Below are positions 41,895-50,976 of a DNA stretch of 64,000 bases, one piece after another. The notes beneath the pieces were generated by a model that saw only the letters and a list, made by a program, of their open reading frames with translations, ran no database searches and was not told the DNA's origin. This DNA is from Flammeovirga sp. OC4 (GTDB lineage Bacteria; Bacteroidota; Bacteroidia; Cytophagales; Flammeovirgaceae): assembly GCF_000812565.1 (NCBI RefSeq), contig NZ_JTAM01000002.1:248001-312000 (forward strand). The letters run 5' to 3'. Made by a program: the position numbers and the translations under genes. How positions within the stretch are numbered: the first letter of the stretch is position 1; each line of letters starts with the position of its first letter.

Positions 41895-44045
41895 TTACTT
41901 AAGGAATAACATTTCAGAGTATTTCGGTAATGGCCACTGAGCGTCATCAACGAATAACTCAAGACGATCTACTGCTTCACGGATTGTGTCGAAGTATTTG
42001 TGCTTGATGCTATCGCAGAACTCAACAGCTTGAGCATTAGTATCCTCGATTTCAAGAATTCTATCACGCTCGATTACCATTGCAGCAACACCTTCTTTAG
42101 CAGTCTTCATGAAACCAGTTACTTCAGAAATTGTAGTAGTGATTGCAGAAGCGTCTAAACCAAGGTCTTTTAATTTTGAAGCCGAGTCAGCTAATGTAGA
42201 AACATAGTTAGCAGCAGCAGGAAGTACTTTGTTTAGTACGATTTCCTCCATTGCTTTAGACTCGATGTCGATCTTAGTAGAGTAGATCTCTGACCATACA
42301 TCATGACGAGCTTCGATTTCTCTTTCGCTAAATACGTTGTGCTTAGCGAAGATTTCTTTAGCTTCTTCAGCAATGAAGAAATCAAGAGCACGAGGAGTAT
42401 CTTTTACGTTAGAAAGACCTCTTGACTCTGCTTCGTCAACCCACTCTTGTGAGTAACCGTCACCTTCGAAACGGATAGCTTCAGATTCTTTGATGTATTG
42501 AACTAAGATCTCACGGATCGCAGCTTCTTTGTCTTTACCGCCAGCGATAGCAGCGTCAACTGAAGCTTTGAATTGAGTTAATTGCTCAGCTACGATTAAG
42601 TTCAACACTGTCATTGGAGTTGCAGTGTTTTGAGTAGAACCTACTGCACGGAATTCGAACTTGTTACCAGTAAATGCAAATGGTGAAGTTCTGTTACGGT
42701 CAGTGTTGTCTAACTTAAGACCAGGGATCTTATCGATACCTAATTCGATGAACTCATCGCCACCTTCAGCATAAACAAGTTTACCTGACTCAGCAACTTC
42801 GTTTAAGAAGTTAGTCAAAGTAGAACCTAAGAATACTGACATGATTGCAGGAGGAGCTTCGTTTGCACCTAAACGGTGATCGTTACCCGCTGAAGCAATT
42901 GACGCTCTCATTAAGTCACCATAAACGTGAACCGCTTTGATAGTGTTAACTAAGAACGTTAAGAAATATAATGAACCTTCAGGTTGGAATAAGTTACGTC
43001 CTTTGTTAGTGATCAATGACCAGTTGTTGTGCTTACCAGAACCGTTCAAGTTAGCGAATGGCTTCTCGTGAAGTAAAACAGCTAAGTTATGCTCACTAGC
43101 AACTTGTTCCATAACGTCCATCATCAACAAGTTGTGATCTACAGCTGTGTTGATTTCTTCGTATAATGGAGCTGCTTCGAATTGACCTGGAGCTACCTCA
43201 TTGTGACGTGTAGTTACAGGAATACCTAATTTGTGGCATTGTAATTCGAAATCTTTCATGAATGCTGCAACACGTGGAGCGATAGAACCGAAGTAGTGAT
43301 CGTCTAATTGCTGACCATGTGGAGGCTTAGCACCAAATAAAGTACGACCTGCGATGTATAAATCAGGACGTGCAGCGTAGAAAGCTTTGTCTACTAAGAA
43401 GTACTCTTGCTCACAACCTAATGAAGCAGAAATACTAGTAACACCTTCTTCGAAGAATTGACAAACGTCGATAGTCGCTTTGTTAATAGCTTCTTGTGCT
43501 TTTAACAAAGGAGTTTTGTAATCTAATGTATCTCCAGTGTAAGAAACGAAGATAGTAGGGATACAAAGCGTTTTGTTTGTAATGAAGATAGGTGATGAAG
43601 GATCCCAACCAGTATAACCACGTGCTTGGTTTGTTGCACGGATACCGCCGTTAGGGAATGAAGAGGCATCTGGCTCTTGTTGAGTAAGTGTTGAACCTTT
43701 GAAAGTTTCAATACCTTTTGTGTAATCAAAGAAAGAGTCGTGCTTCTCTGCAGAAGATCCAGTTAGTGGTTGGAACCAGTGAGTGTGGTGTGTAACACCT
43801 TTAGAAACGGCCCATGTCATTACTGCAGATGCAACAGCGTCAGCAGTAGCTTCGTCGATTTTAGTACCATACTTTACTGCAGATTCTACTTTCTTGTAGA
43901 TAGCTGGAGCAAGTGCAGCTTTCATTTGAGGAAGACCGAAACAGTCCTCGCCAAAATAATCTGAGATTTTGTTAGACGGTGCTTCAACTTCTTTTGCTGT
44001 TCTAGCTGAAGCTGTCTCAAGGGCGTTAAAACGAAGATTTGTCAT
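41895..44045 (-). CDS. glnN: Type III glutamine synthetase
   Basis: 716 residues, the size of the GSIII class found in Bacteroidota and cyanobacteria (GSI is about 470). It forms glutamine from glutamate, ammonium and ATP in the cytoplasm. Motifs of the class include FGEDCFGLPQMK near the N-terminus, GGIRATNQARGYTGWDPSSP, the catalytic NHE-type TTRHNEVAPGQFEAAP, HEKPFANLNGSGKHNNWSL and RLGANEAPPAIMS. The C-terminal helical extension (about 530-716) is class specific. It follows amt and the porin gene on the same strand, forming a nitrogen assimilation block, though each gene appears to have its own spacer and terminator. Confidence 0.97.
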   Translation of the reverse strand: MTNLRFNALETASARTAKEVEAPSNKISDYFGEDCFGLPQMKAALAPAIYKKVESAVKYGTKIDEATADAVASAVMTWAVSKGVTHHTHWFQPLTGSSAEKHDSFFDYTKGIETFKGSTLTQQEPDASSFPNGGIRATNQARGYTGWDPSSPIFITNKTLCIPTIFVSYTGDTLDYKTPLLKAQEAINKATIDVCQFFEEGVTSISASLGCEQEYFLVDKAFYAARPDLYIAGRTLFGAKPPHGQQLDDHYFGSIAPRVAAFMKDFELQCHKLGIPVTTRHNEVAPGQFEAAPLYEEINTAVDHNLLMMDVMEQVASEHNLAVLLHEKPFANLNGSGKHNNWSLITNKGRNLFQPEGSLYFLTFLVNTIKAVHVYGDLMRASIASAGNDHRLGANEAPPAIMSVFLGSTLTNFLNEVAESGKLVYAEGGDEFIELGIDKIPGLKLDNTDRNRTSPFAFTGNKFEFRAVGSTQNTATPMTVLNLIVAEQLTQFKASVDAAIAGGKDKEAAIREILVQYIKESEAIRFEGDGYSQEWVDEAESRGLSNVKDTPRALDFFIAEEAKEIFAKHNVFSEREIEARHDVWSEIYSTKIDIESKAMEEIVLNKVLPAAANYVSTLADSASKLKDLGLDASAITTTISEVTGFMKTAKEGVAAMVIERDRILEIEDTNAQAVEFCDSIKHKYFDTIREAVDRLELFVDDAQWPLPKYSEMLFLK

Positions 44046-44479
44046 TGTAATGTGAGATTAAAAAACTATTGCTCGAACGTTCTAAATAACGCTAATAATA
44101 GGTTAGGAAGTTTGTTCATTAGCAGAAGTCGTTATAATTTGTTTACGGTGTAAATATCACTCTGATTTTTAAAAAAATCAAGAAAAAATTGACTTTATGG
44201 GTAATTTCTAATCTAACTAGGTGTTAATTAATGATTTTTTTAAAAAACACTGTAAATTTTTGAAGATTTTGATTGAAGGTGAAATTTCTTTAAAAATTAT
44301 CTTTTTACAGTTTAAAAAGTAAGTTTTTGAGGCAATATGGTTATAAAATTACCCTGATTGATGAAAATGTAGCTGTATATTCTGAAGAAGAGGATGTTTT
44401 TTATACAAGAGGGTAAAAAAGAAAGCCGATGCGATAAATCGCACCGGCTTTTCCGTTGTTGTATCTATAATATTAATTA
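44046..44479. other. Intergenic region between porin gene and glnN, 434 bases
   Basis: Holds the terminator of the porin gene (44422-44451) and about 370 bases upstream of glnN. A GAACGTTC palindrome (44075-44082) lies 30 bases before the glnN ATG and could be an operator. Several poly-A/T runs are present, but no exact TAnnTTTG or sigma-54-like GG-N10-GC was found. Confidence 0.5.
44422..44451 (-). terminator. Terminator of the porin gene
   Basis: AAAGCCGATGCGAT and ATCGCACCGGCTTT pair with one mismatch. The minus strand ends in CTTTTTTACC. It lies 28 bases past the stop codon. Confidence 0.82.
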
Positions 44480-45559
44480 TTAGAATGCATATACAACTGC
44501 TACTAATGCTTGAGTGAATGAATCTGAAGCACCGTCTTTGTCTGAGAACGCGTCGATATCAGAAGTATCTACTCTAACTTCAGGTATAACCATTAGTGGA
44601 CCTAAAGCTACGTTACCAGATAAAGTGAATGCGTTTACTGTACCAAAATCACCAGCAACAGTGTCTTTGCTTCCATCAGCTCCTACTGTTTTGTTTTCGT
44701 CGATGAAGTGCTCGTATCTTAAACCTAAACCAACTGTTTCGCTAACTTGGTATTGTAAGTAAGTTGCAACACCTGTGTAAACTTGTCCCATATCATCTAC
44801 TGATTTGTCAGCATAAGCAGCGTTCAAACCTACATAGAAAGCGTCAGTTGCTTGGTAACCTGCAGTTAAATCAAATACCATTCTTGTGTTTGAGTTAAAA
44901 GCATTTAAGTAAAGATCTAATCCGTCTACTGGAGCTACATATAATTGAGCACCAATACCTGACATACCAGATGAAGAAGACTCAGCAGTTACATCCCAGC
45001 TGTCAGTGAATAAACCTACCATTAATGATACTTTGTCAGAGAATGCATAGTCTAATTTTACACCTGCATTTTGGAAAGGACCATTAGAGAATAAATAAGA
45101 AGTTGTATAGTTGAAGTTCGCTGTTGGAGAGATTACTTCGTATCCAACGAATGTACCCATAAAACCACCAGTAGCTGTTAACTTGTCAGTTAACTGGTAT
45201 GAAGCATATAAATTTTGGATGAAGTTACCTTCTCCGAGAGATCCGTCACTTCTTGGTCCAAAAGATAAATCAGCTACGAATGATGCTTTACCTAATGATT
45301 GTGAGAAGATCACGTTCGCCATACCTAAAGCAATAGTATTGTTTGAACCAGCGAAAGATGTAGGAGCGTTATTTACCTCTCCAGCGTATCTGTAGTATAA
45401 ATCTACTGAACCAGAGATTGATAATTTGTTAGCTTCTTCTTCTGTTGTTTCTTCAGTTGCTTCTGGCTGAACTTCAGCGTTGTCATAGTTATCTTGTGCA
45501 AAAGCCATTGAACCCGCTACCATAAGTGGAGCGATCAAAGAGAATAATTTAGTCTTCAT
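44480..45559 (-). CDS. Outer membrane porin, BBP2/OmpL-like
   Basis: 359 residues. A signal peptide (MKTKLFSLIAPLMVAGSMAFA) precedes an acidic Glu/Thr linker (22-42) and then a run of amphipathic strands ending in the typical aromatic C-terminus ALVAVVYAF. Strand patterns such as GSVDLYYRYAGE, KASFVADLSFGPRSDG, NFIQNLYASYQLTD and GLGLRYEHF match the putative beta-barrel porin-2 family (PF07642). These genes often sit beside amt in Bacteroidota. Located between amt and glnN, it probably lets ammonium or small nitrogen compounds cross the outer membrane (inferred). Codon use looks like that of highly expressed genes. Confidence 0.85.
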   Translation of the reverse strand: MKTKLFSLIAPLMVAGSMAFAQDNYDNAEVQPEATEETTEEEANKLSISGSVDLYYRYAGEVNNAPTSFAGSNNTIALGMANVIFSQSLGKASFVADLSFGPRSDGSLGEGNFIQNLYASYQLTDKLTATGGFMGTFVGYEVISPTANFNYTTSYLFSNGPFQNAGVKLDYAFSDKVSLMVGLFTDSWDVTAESSSSGMSGIGAQLYVAPVDGLDLYLNAFNSNTRMVFDLTAGYQATDAFYVGLNAAYADKSVDDMGQVYTGVATYLQYQVSETVGLGLRYEHFIDENKTVGADGSKDTVAGDFGTVNAFTLSGNVALGPLMVIPEVRVDTSDIDAFSDKDGASDSFTQALVAVVYAF

Positions 45560-45775
45560 TGTAGAAAAATTATAGAGGTGAATAATAAATTTTTAAGTAA
45601 GAACAATGCACACAAACTGTAATTACTCGGATGTAAATGCCATTACCTTGAACAGTAATGAGATTGAATTATGTGAGATGAATAATAATTGTAACGGAAC
45701 TAACGGGTTACGTATACAATATTTTTTTTAGGGGGAGGAGAGATGTAAATCTCTCTCTCCTCTTATGTTTATATC

Positions 45776-47065
45776 TTAGTTGTCGAAAGTGATAGTATAA
45801 CCACGGATACCGTGCTCATGGCTATCAAGACCTTCAGATTCGTGCTCTTCAGATACTCTTACACCAACTGTGAATTTCAATCCGTAGAAGATTGCTAATG
45901 AAGCTGTGAATGCTACTGCACCGTAAGCAGCTACACCGATTAATTGTGTAACAAACTGATCCATACCAGCTTTAGCACCTAGTACACCAATTGCTAAAGT
46001 ACCGATGATACCACAAGTTAAGTGAACTGAAACTGCACCAACACAATCATCAAGTTTGAATTTGTCCATAGTTACCGCAGAGAATACTACTACGATACCA
46101 CATACAATACCGATTAGGATTGCTTCGTTTGGAGACATTTGGTCAGCACCAGCAGTAATACCTACTAGACCAGCTAAGATACCGTTTAACACCATACCCA
46201 AGTCATAACGCTTGAACATAATGTAACCACCGATCCAGCCACCAACACCACCTGCAGCTGCAGCTAAAGTTGTAGTAACTAATACTAATGAGATTGATTG
46301 AGGATCTGCTGAAAGAACTGATCCACCGTTGAATCCGAACCATCCAAACCATAATAAGAATACACCAATTACTGCTAACGGAACTGATGAACCTGGCTTG
46401 TCAACAACTTTACCGTTTACATACTTACCTTTACGAGCACCAATTGCGATGATACCTGCCAATGCAGCCCATCCACCAACTGAGTGTACTACTGTAGAAC
46501 CTGCGAAGTCATAGAAGCCCATTTCAGACAACCATCCGCCACCCCAGTGCCATGAACCTAGTACAGGGTAGATGAATCCTACTAAGAAGAAAGTGAAGAT
46601 GAAGTAAGAAGTGATTTTGATTCTTTCTGCTACTGCACCTGAAACGATTGTTGCACAAGTTGCAGCGAACATCGCTTGGAATAAGAAGTCAGTCCAGTAC
46701 GTGTAAGCACCTCCTGCATAGTCAGGAGATAAATCTGGAGTTAATCCCCATCCTGCGAAACCGAAAATTCCATTGAATTCTCCTGGATACATAAGGTTGA
46801 ATCCGAACCATGCGTAAGAGATAAGTCCTACTGATAAATCCACTGTATTTTTGAAGAGGATGTTTACTGTGTTTTTAGCTTGAGTGAAACCAGCTTCAAC
46901 ACATGCGAAGCCTAAGGCCATGATAAATACTAGCATAGTAGATACTAGCATCCATACGTTGCTTGTTGTTAAACTTACTGTTTGTAGTTGCTCTGCAGTA
47001 ACTGCTTGCGTTACTGCCTCAGTTGCCAATGTTGCGTCGGCAAGTAGGTGAATTGTTGAGAACAT
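45776..47065 (-). CDS. amt: Ammonium transporter
   Basis: 429 residues from ATG 47065; a TTG nine bases upstream would add only three residues. An N-terminal signal-like segment and eleven helices follow the Amt/Mep/Rh pattern. Key motifs are NVWMLVSTMLVFIM, DFLFQAMFAATCATIVSGA (Phe gate), STVVHSVGGWAALAG with the first pore His, FGWFGFNGGS, and GAVSVHLTCGIIGTLAIG with the second pore His. The C-terminal tail is short and cytoplasmic, ending in HEHGIRGYTITFDN. It imports NH4+/NH3 across the inner membrane. No glnK (PII) gene is adjacent, which is unusual for amt loci. A leader dyad at 47126-47154 may regulate it. Confidence 0.96.
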   Translation of the reverse strand: MFSTIHLLADATLATEAVTQAVTAEQLQTVSLTTSNVWMLVSTMLVFIMALGFACVEAGFTQAKNTVNILFKNTVDLSVGLISYAWFGFNLMYPGEFNGIFGFAGWGLTPDLSPDYAGGAYTYWTDFLFQAMFAATCATIVSGAVAERIKITSYFIFTFFLVGFIYPVLGSWHWGGGWLSEMGFYDFAGSTVVHSVGGWAALAGIIAIGARKGKYVNGKVVDKPGSSVPLAVIGVFLLWFGWFGFNGGSVLSADPQSISLVLVTTTLAAAAGGVGGWIGGYIMFKRYDLGMVLNGILAGLVGITAGADQMSPNEAILIGIVCGIVVVFSAVTMDKFKLDDCVGAVSVHLTCGIIGTLAIGVLGAKAGMDQFVTQLIGVAAYGAVAFTASLAIFYGLKFTVGVRVSEEHESEGLDSHEHGIRGYTITFDN

Positions 47066-47395
47066 TGCAGTCAAAAATTAAAAATTATAGATAGTATTTA
47101 AAATTCGATCATTGAAGTGAAACACCCGCTTATTGAGGGGTACTCAATAAACGGATCACTCACATCTATAAAAGGGAATGGCTATTCAGATAGAAATCTT
47201 TTCGCTTTATTCCCCTCGATTTCTAATACAATTGTAGAGGTAAAGATTATCCTTTGCAAATCTTAACATGAAAAATTGACCTATTTCTATAAAAAAATAG
47301 ATAATTTTTAAAAAATAGGGTGTTTTTTTAACGATGTTTCAACAGAATGTTGTCAAATGTTATCTATAAAGGTTTTAAAATGAACCTTGTAATTA
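47066..47395. other. Intergenic region upstream of amt, 330 bases
   Basis: Between topB and amt on the minus strand. It contains a strong dyad at 47126-47154 and otherwise AT-rich sequence with long A and T runs (47285-47335). No convincing topB terminator with a U-tract was seen. Confidence 0.55.
47126..47154. promoter_or_regulatory. Dyad in the amt upstream/leader region
   Basis: CCGCTTATTGAG (47126-47137) and CTCAATAAACGG (47143-47154) form a 12-base-pair inverted repeat with one G-U pair and a five-base loop. It lies 61 bases upstream of the amt start. No U-tract follows on either strand, so it is more likely an operator or leader structure than a terminator. Confidence 0.45.
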
Positions 47396-49783
47396 TTAAT
47401 TTATAATCGTAATTGTGAAATCAGGGTTCAATTTTAACCTTCCTTCTGAAATTTTGTGCGGATTTTCTGAAAATCCCTTAATTTTTGAGGTTGTTCCCTT
47501 CTGAATTAGTGATTTCAACTGTGATTTTGTGATCTTTTTACCATAAATCTCATAGTTTACCCTAAAATCACACCCACTTTTCCAATTTCCGCAGCCAAAA
47601 GCTGTTTTTCCCTCTAAAATTTGACCTTTCTGACATTTTGGACAGATTAATGGCTTTTCTTCTATTTTTTGGAAAGTGATTTTACAATTGTCATCTAGTT
47701 TAAGAATACCATTCACTGTTGTTCCCTCTATTTTTAGACCTTTTATTTCAGGAGTACTTCCTTTTAGAATGAGAGATTGGATTTGTCTATCCGTTAATTT
47801 TTTATTTTCATATTTAAAAGGAACAAGAAAATCACAAGACTTATCTTTCCACCCTAAACAGCCATAGGCGGAATTACCTTTTAATACTTCTCTTGTTTTA
47901 CATTTAGGGCAAGTAAGTTTTATGTCTTTTTGAGGTGTTTTCTTTTTAGTAGTCGAAGTTTTGGGTAATGAAGTGGTAGGTGTCTCAATTTTGAAGTTAG
48001 AACGACGCATTTTTACATTTTGTACAACTTCAGTCACCATCTCTTTAATTTCATTCATAAAAAGATTAATGTCATAATCACCGTCTTCAATTTGACGAAG
48101 CTTTTTCTCCCAAATACCCGTGAGCTCGGCTGATTTCAATAATTCGTTTTGTATTGTTTGTATCAGACTGAGTCCCGCTTGTGTAGGAACAAGAGATTTC
48201 CTTTGTTTTTCGATGTATTTCCTTTTAAACAATGTTTCAATAATATTGGCCCTTGTTGAAGGTCGTCCAATACCATTTTCTTTCATTGCTTTTCTTAATT
48301 CCTCATCATCAATATTTTTACCGGCAGTTTCCATTGCTCTTAGCAAAGTCGCTTCGGTATATAATTTAGGAGGTTTGGTTTCTTTACTTTTAATAAATGG
48401 AGCATGAGGCCCTTTCTCTCCTTGTTGGAATGTTGGTAAAGTTTGCTCTTCCTCTTCGTCTCCCTTTTTCTTTTTTCTTTTCTTTTCCTCTTCTTCCTCC
48501 TTTTTAAACAAGATTCTCCACCCTGGCTCTAAAACCTCTCTACCTGTCGTTTTAAATTCTACCTGATCTACCTTACCTAAAACTTCTGTTTTTGCCACTT
48601 TACAATCAGGATAGAAAGCAGCGATAAAACGAATAGCCACCAAATCATACACAGCAGCTTCTTGACTTGTAAGTCCTCGAACTGAAATTTTTGTAGGAAT
48701 GATAGCATGGTGATCCGTTACCTTTTGGTCGTTAAATACCTTTTTAGTTTTACGGAAGGGTTTTCCAAAAAGAGGAGCCGTTTCTTGTGCGAACTTTGTA
48801 AGCGCTTTTAGAGTAGGTCCAATTTCGGGGTATAAGTTATTAGGAAGGAAAGTAGTATCTACACGAGGATAGGTTAAGAATTTTTTTTCGTATAAACTTT
48901 GAGCAATTTTTAAAGTTTGTTCAGCAGAGAAACTAAACTTTTTATTACACTCTACTTGTAAAGAAGTTAAGTCAAATAAATAAGGATGCGTTTCATTACC
49001 TTCTTTTCTTTTAAAAGAAACGATTTCAAACTCTTTTCCTTTAATACTTTCAAGTGTTGCCTTTACTTCTTCTTCCTTTTCAAATCGTCCTTTTGTGGCA
49101 TTAAAAGTTACCTCTCTGTATTTAGTCTTGAGTTCCCAATACTTTTCACTTTTAAAGTTTTGAATTTCTAAATATCGATTCGTAATCAAAGCCAAAGTAG
49201 GCGTTTGAACTCTACCTATAGAAAGTAATTGTTTGTAGCCACCATACTTTATAGTATATAACCTTGTAGCATTAATACCAAGTAGCCAATCTCCAATAGC
49301 TCTTGCACTACCTGCTGCATACAATAAGTCAAACTCTTTTTCAGATTGCAGATTTTGAAAACCTTTTCGGATGGCTTCTTCTGTTAAAGAGGAAATCCAG
49401 AGGCGTTTTACTGGAACGTTACATTTGGCTTGGTGGAGCACCCAACGTTGTATCAATTCTCCTTCTTGGCCGGCATCACCACAGTTGATTACTTCTGCTG
49501 CATTCTGAACCAAGTTTTCTATAATTCTAAACTGTTGTTTGGTGCCATCATTATCAATGAGCTTAATCGCAAATTTGATAGGTATAATAGGAAGCGTAAC
49601 CATATCCCACCTTTTTAAAGTAGAATCATAATCATGTGGCTCCTTTAAAGTACATAAATGTCCAAAAGTCCAAGTGATCTGATAACCGTTCCCTTCAAAG
49701 TATCCATTCTTTTTTTGAGAAGCCCCCACTATTTTGGCAATTTCTCTTGCTACACTTGGTTTCTCGGCAATACAAACTTTCAT
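47396..49783 (-). CDS. topB: DNA topoisomerase III
   Basis: 795 residues of a type IA topoisomerase. The TOPRIM domain opens MKVCIAEKPSVAREIAKIVG and contains NCGDAGQEGELIQRWV. The active site is KKFLTYPRVDTTFLP (catalytic Tyr). The class signature ENGIGRPSTRANIIETLFKRKYI is present. A Lys/Glu-rich loop lies near 425-450. The C-terminal 190 residues contain two copies of a zinc ribbon (CPKC ... YGCLGWKDKSC and CPKCQ ... FGCGNWKSGC), each followed by a topoisomerase C-terminal repeat with KGxT(P/S)xIKG. It decatenates DNA and unlinks recombination intermediates. It is monocistronic. Confidence 0.96.
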   Translation of the reverse strand: MKVCIAEKPSVAREIAKIVGASQKKNGYFEGNGYQITWTFGHLCTLKEPHDYDSTLKRWDMVTLPIIPIKFAIKLIDNDGTKQQFRIIENLVQNAAEVINCGDAGQEGELIQRWVLHQAKCNVPVKRLWISSLTEEAIRKGFQNLQSEKEFDLLYAAGSARAIGDWLLGINATRLYTIKYGGYKQLLSIGRVQTPTLALITNRYLEIQNFKSEKYWELKTKYREVTFNATKGRFEKEEEVKATLESIKGKEFEIVSFKRKEGNETHPYLFDLTSLQVECNKKFSFSAEQTLKIAQSLYEKKFLTYPRVDTTFLPNNLYPEIGPTLKALTKFAQETAPLFGKPFRKTKKVFNDQKVTDHHAIIPTKISVRGLTSQEAAVYDLVAIRFIAAFYPDCKVAKTEVLGKVDQVEFKTTGREVLEPGWRILFKKEEEEEKKRKKKKGDEEEEQTLPTFQQGEKGPHAPFIKSKETKPPKLYTEATLLRAMETAGKNIDDEELRKAMKENGIGRPSTRANIIETLFKRKYIEKQRKSLVPTQAGLSLIQTIQNELLKSAELTGIWEKKLRQIEDGDYDINLFMNEIKEMVTEVVQNVKMRRSNFKIETPTTSLPKTSTTKKKTPQKDIKLTCPKCKTREVLKGNSAYGCLGWKDKSCDFLVPFKYENKKLTDRQIQSLILKGSTPEIKGLKIEGTTVNGILKLDDNCKITFQKIEEKPLICPKCQKGQILEGKTAFGCGNWKSGCDFRVNYEIYGKKITKSQLKSLIQKGTTSKIKGFSENPHKISEGRLKLNPDFTITIIN

Positions 49784-50051
49784 TTCCTTAATTCGCTTCG
49801 TTTAGAATCTGTTTCTTATCTGAAATCGTGAAAAAATGGAAAATATACCCTGTTTTTTAAAAAAACAAGCAGTAAATAAATATTCACTATAAATAAGGTG
49901 TTTTACCAAAATCACTTTCTTGTCAAAGAATAAATGACCTTTCAAAAAGAGTTCAAGAAAACATGTGAATAATTGAAAATAGTTTAAACATGGAAGATGG
50001 ACTGTCGTATAAAATGTTATTCAAACGTTCAGTTAGTAAAATTTATTCATT

Positions 50052-50858
50052 ATGAGGTCATTATCTAATATTCTAATTACAGTTGTACTGTTTTTCTTCG
50101 TAGCACAAAGTTCATTTGCTCAATCGAAAAAAGAGATAGAAAAAATAATTGAAGATGCAGTTGAAAACCGAAGATCTAAAGATCCGATGGCAGATCTTCA
50201 AAATGTGATGGACAATTTCAGTCCTTCTGCTTTAATCAATATTACTTATGTATCATTGGATGAAAAAAAGCACAAGAAAGTAATGAGTAAAACAGAGTAT
50301 CAGTCGCTTTATGAAAATATGTACAAAGAGAATGTAAGACGAGACTACAACTTGGAGATACATGACATTCAAGTACAGAAAAATACGGCTGTTGCAGTTT
50401 TTACCTTAAATTATACATTAGTCAATAATTCTAATGGCAAAGTAATGTCGAAAGGAACCGAATTTATTGTTTCCACATTAATTACTAAAGCATCTACTTG
50501 GAAAATATTAGAATTGAATATCACGGATGTTGAAAGTGAAAAATATCAGGGTAGATGTTCATGTGAAGTTCTGTCAAATGAAAACACCGGTAATGTAGTG
50601 GCAAAGGTTGTGTCACCAAAAGGAGATCATTTTGAAAAAAATATTCATAGTGTTCACCGCAAAAAGATAAAAGGAAGAGATTTATTTATGGTGCAAGGTG
50701 TAAAATTTGAATGGACAGATAACTTAGAAGTATTTGTCTTAGATCAGGAATTAAATACTATACATTTATTAGCTACTGCCAAAAACCATGAGGAGGTAGT
50801 TCAAAAGATCATAGCGTATCTTTATAAAGATGAATGTTTTGGTGTAAAAGTTCAATAA
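50052..50858 (+). CDS. Secreted protein with NTF2-like pattern, first of a tandem pair
   Basis: 268 residues. A signal peptide (MRSLSNILITVVLFFFVAQSSFA, mature protein begins Q) precedes a helix of alternating Lys and Glu. Residues about 50-160 follow an NTF2/SnoaL-like pattern (MDNFSPSALINITYVSLDEK ... VAVFTLNYTLV ... TWKILELNITDV). A second beta-rich part (165-268) carries the conserved GRCSCEV and KDEC cysteines (C169, C171, C262), which may form disulfides or bind metal. I do not recognise the full-length family. The next gene, 119 bases downstream, is a clear paralogue. Confidence 0.78.
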   Translation: MRSLSNILITVVLFFFVAQSSFAQSKKEIEKIIEDAVENRRSKDPMADLQNVMDNFSPSALINITYVSLDEKKHKKVMSKTEYQSLYENMYKENVRRDYNLEIHDIQVQKNTAVAVFTLNYTLVNNSNGKVMSKGTEFIVSTLITKASTWKILELNITDVESEKYQGRCSCEVLSNENTGNVVAKVVSPKGDHFEKNIHSVHRKKIKGRDLFMVQGVKFEWTDNLEVFVLDQELNTIHLLATAKNHEEVVQKIIAYLYKDECFGVKVQ

Positions 50859-50867
50859 AAAATTGTT

Positions 50868-50902
50868 GAAAAGGAATTATATAAATAATATGATTCCTTT
50901 TC
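50868..50902 (+). terminator. Hairpin between the two secreted paralogue genes
   Basis: GAAAAGGAAT pairs with ATTCCTTTTC (ten base pairs, 15-base loop), followed by TTTCG. It may separate the two tandem genes into two transcripts. Confidence 0.5.
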
Positions 50903-50976
50903 TTTCGATAAAAAAAAATATCTCCTAAATTAAGTGAGTATTCAAACCGAATAAATTTACCGATAAGCTAATTATT

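Noticed and set aside
45735-45763. Hairpin GAGGAGAGAT/ATCTCTC as terminator of amt
   Set aside because: The minus strand continues with A residues instead of a U-tract and the arms are out of register, so the case is too weak.
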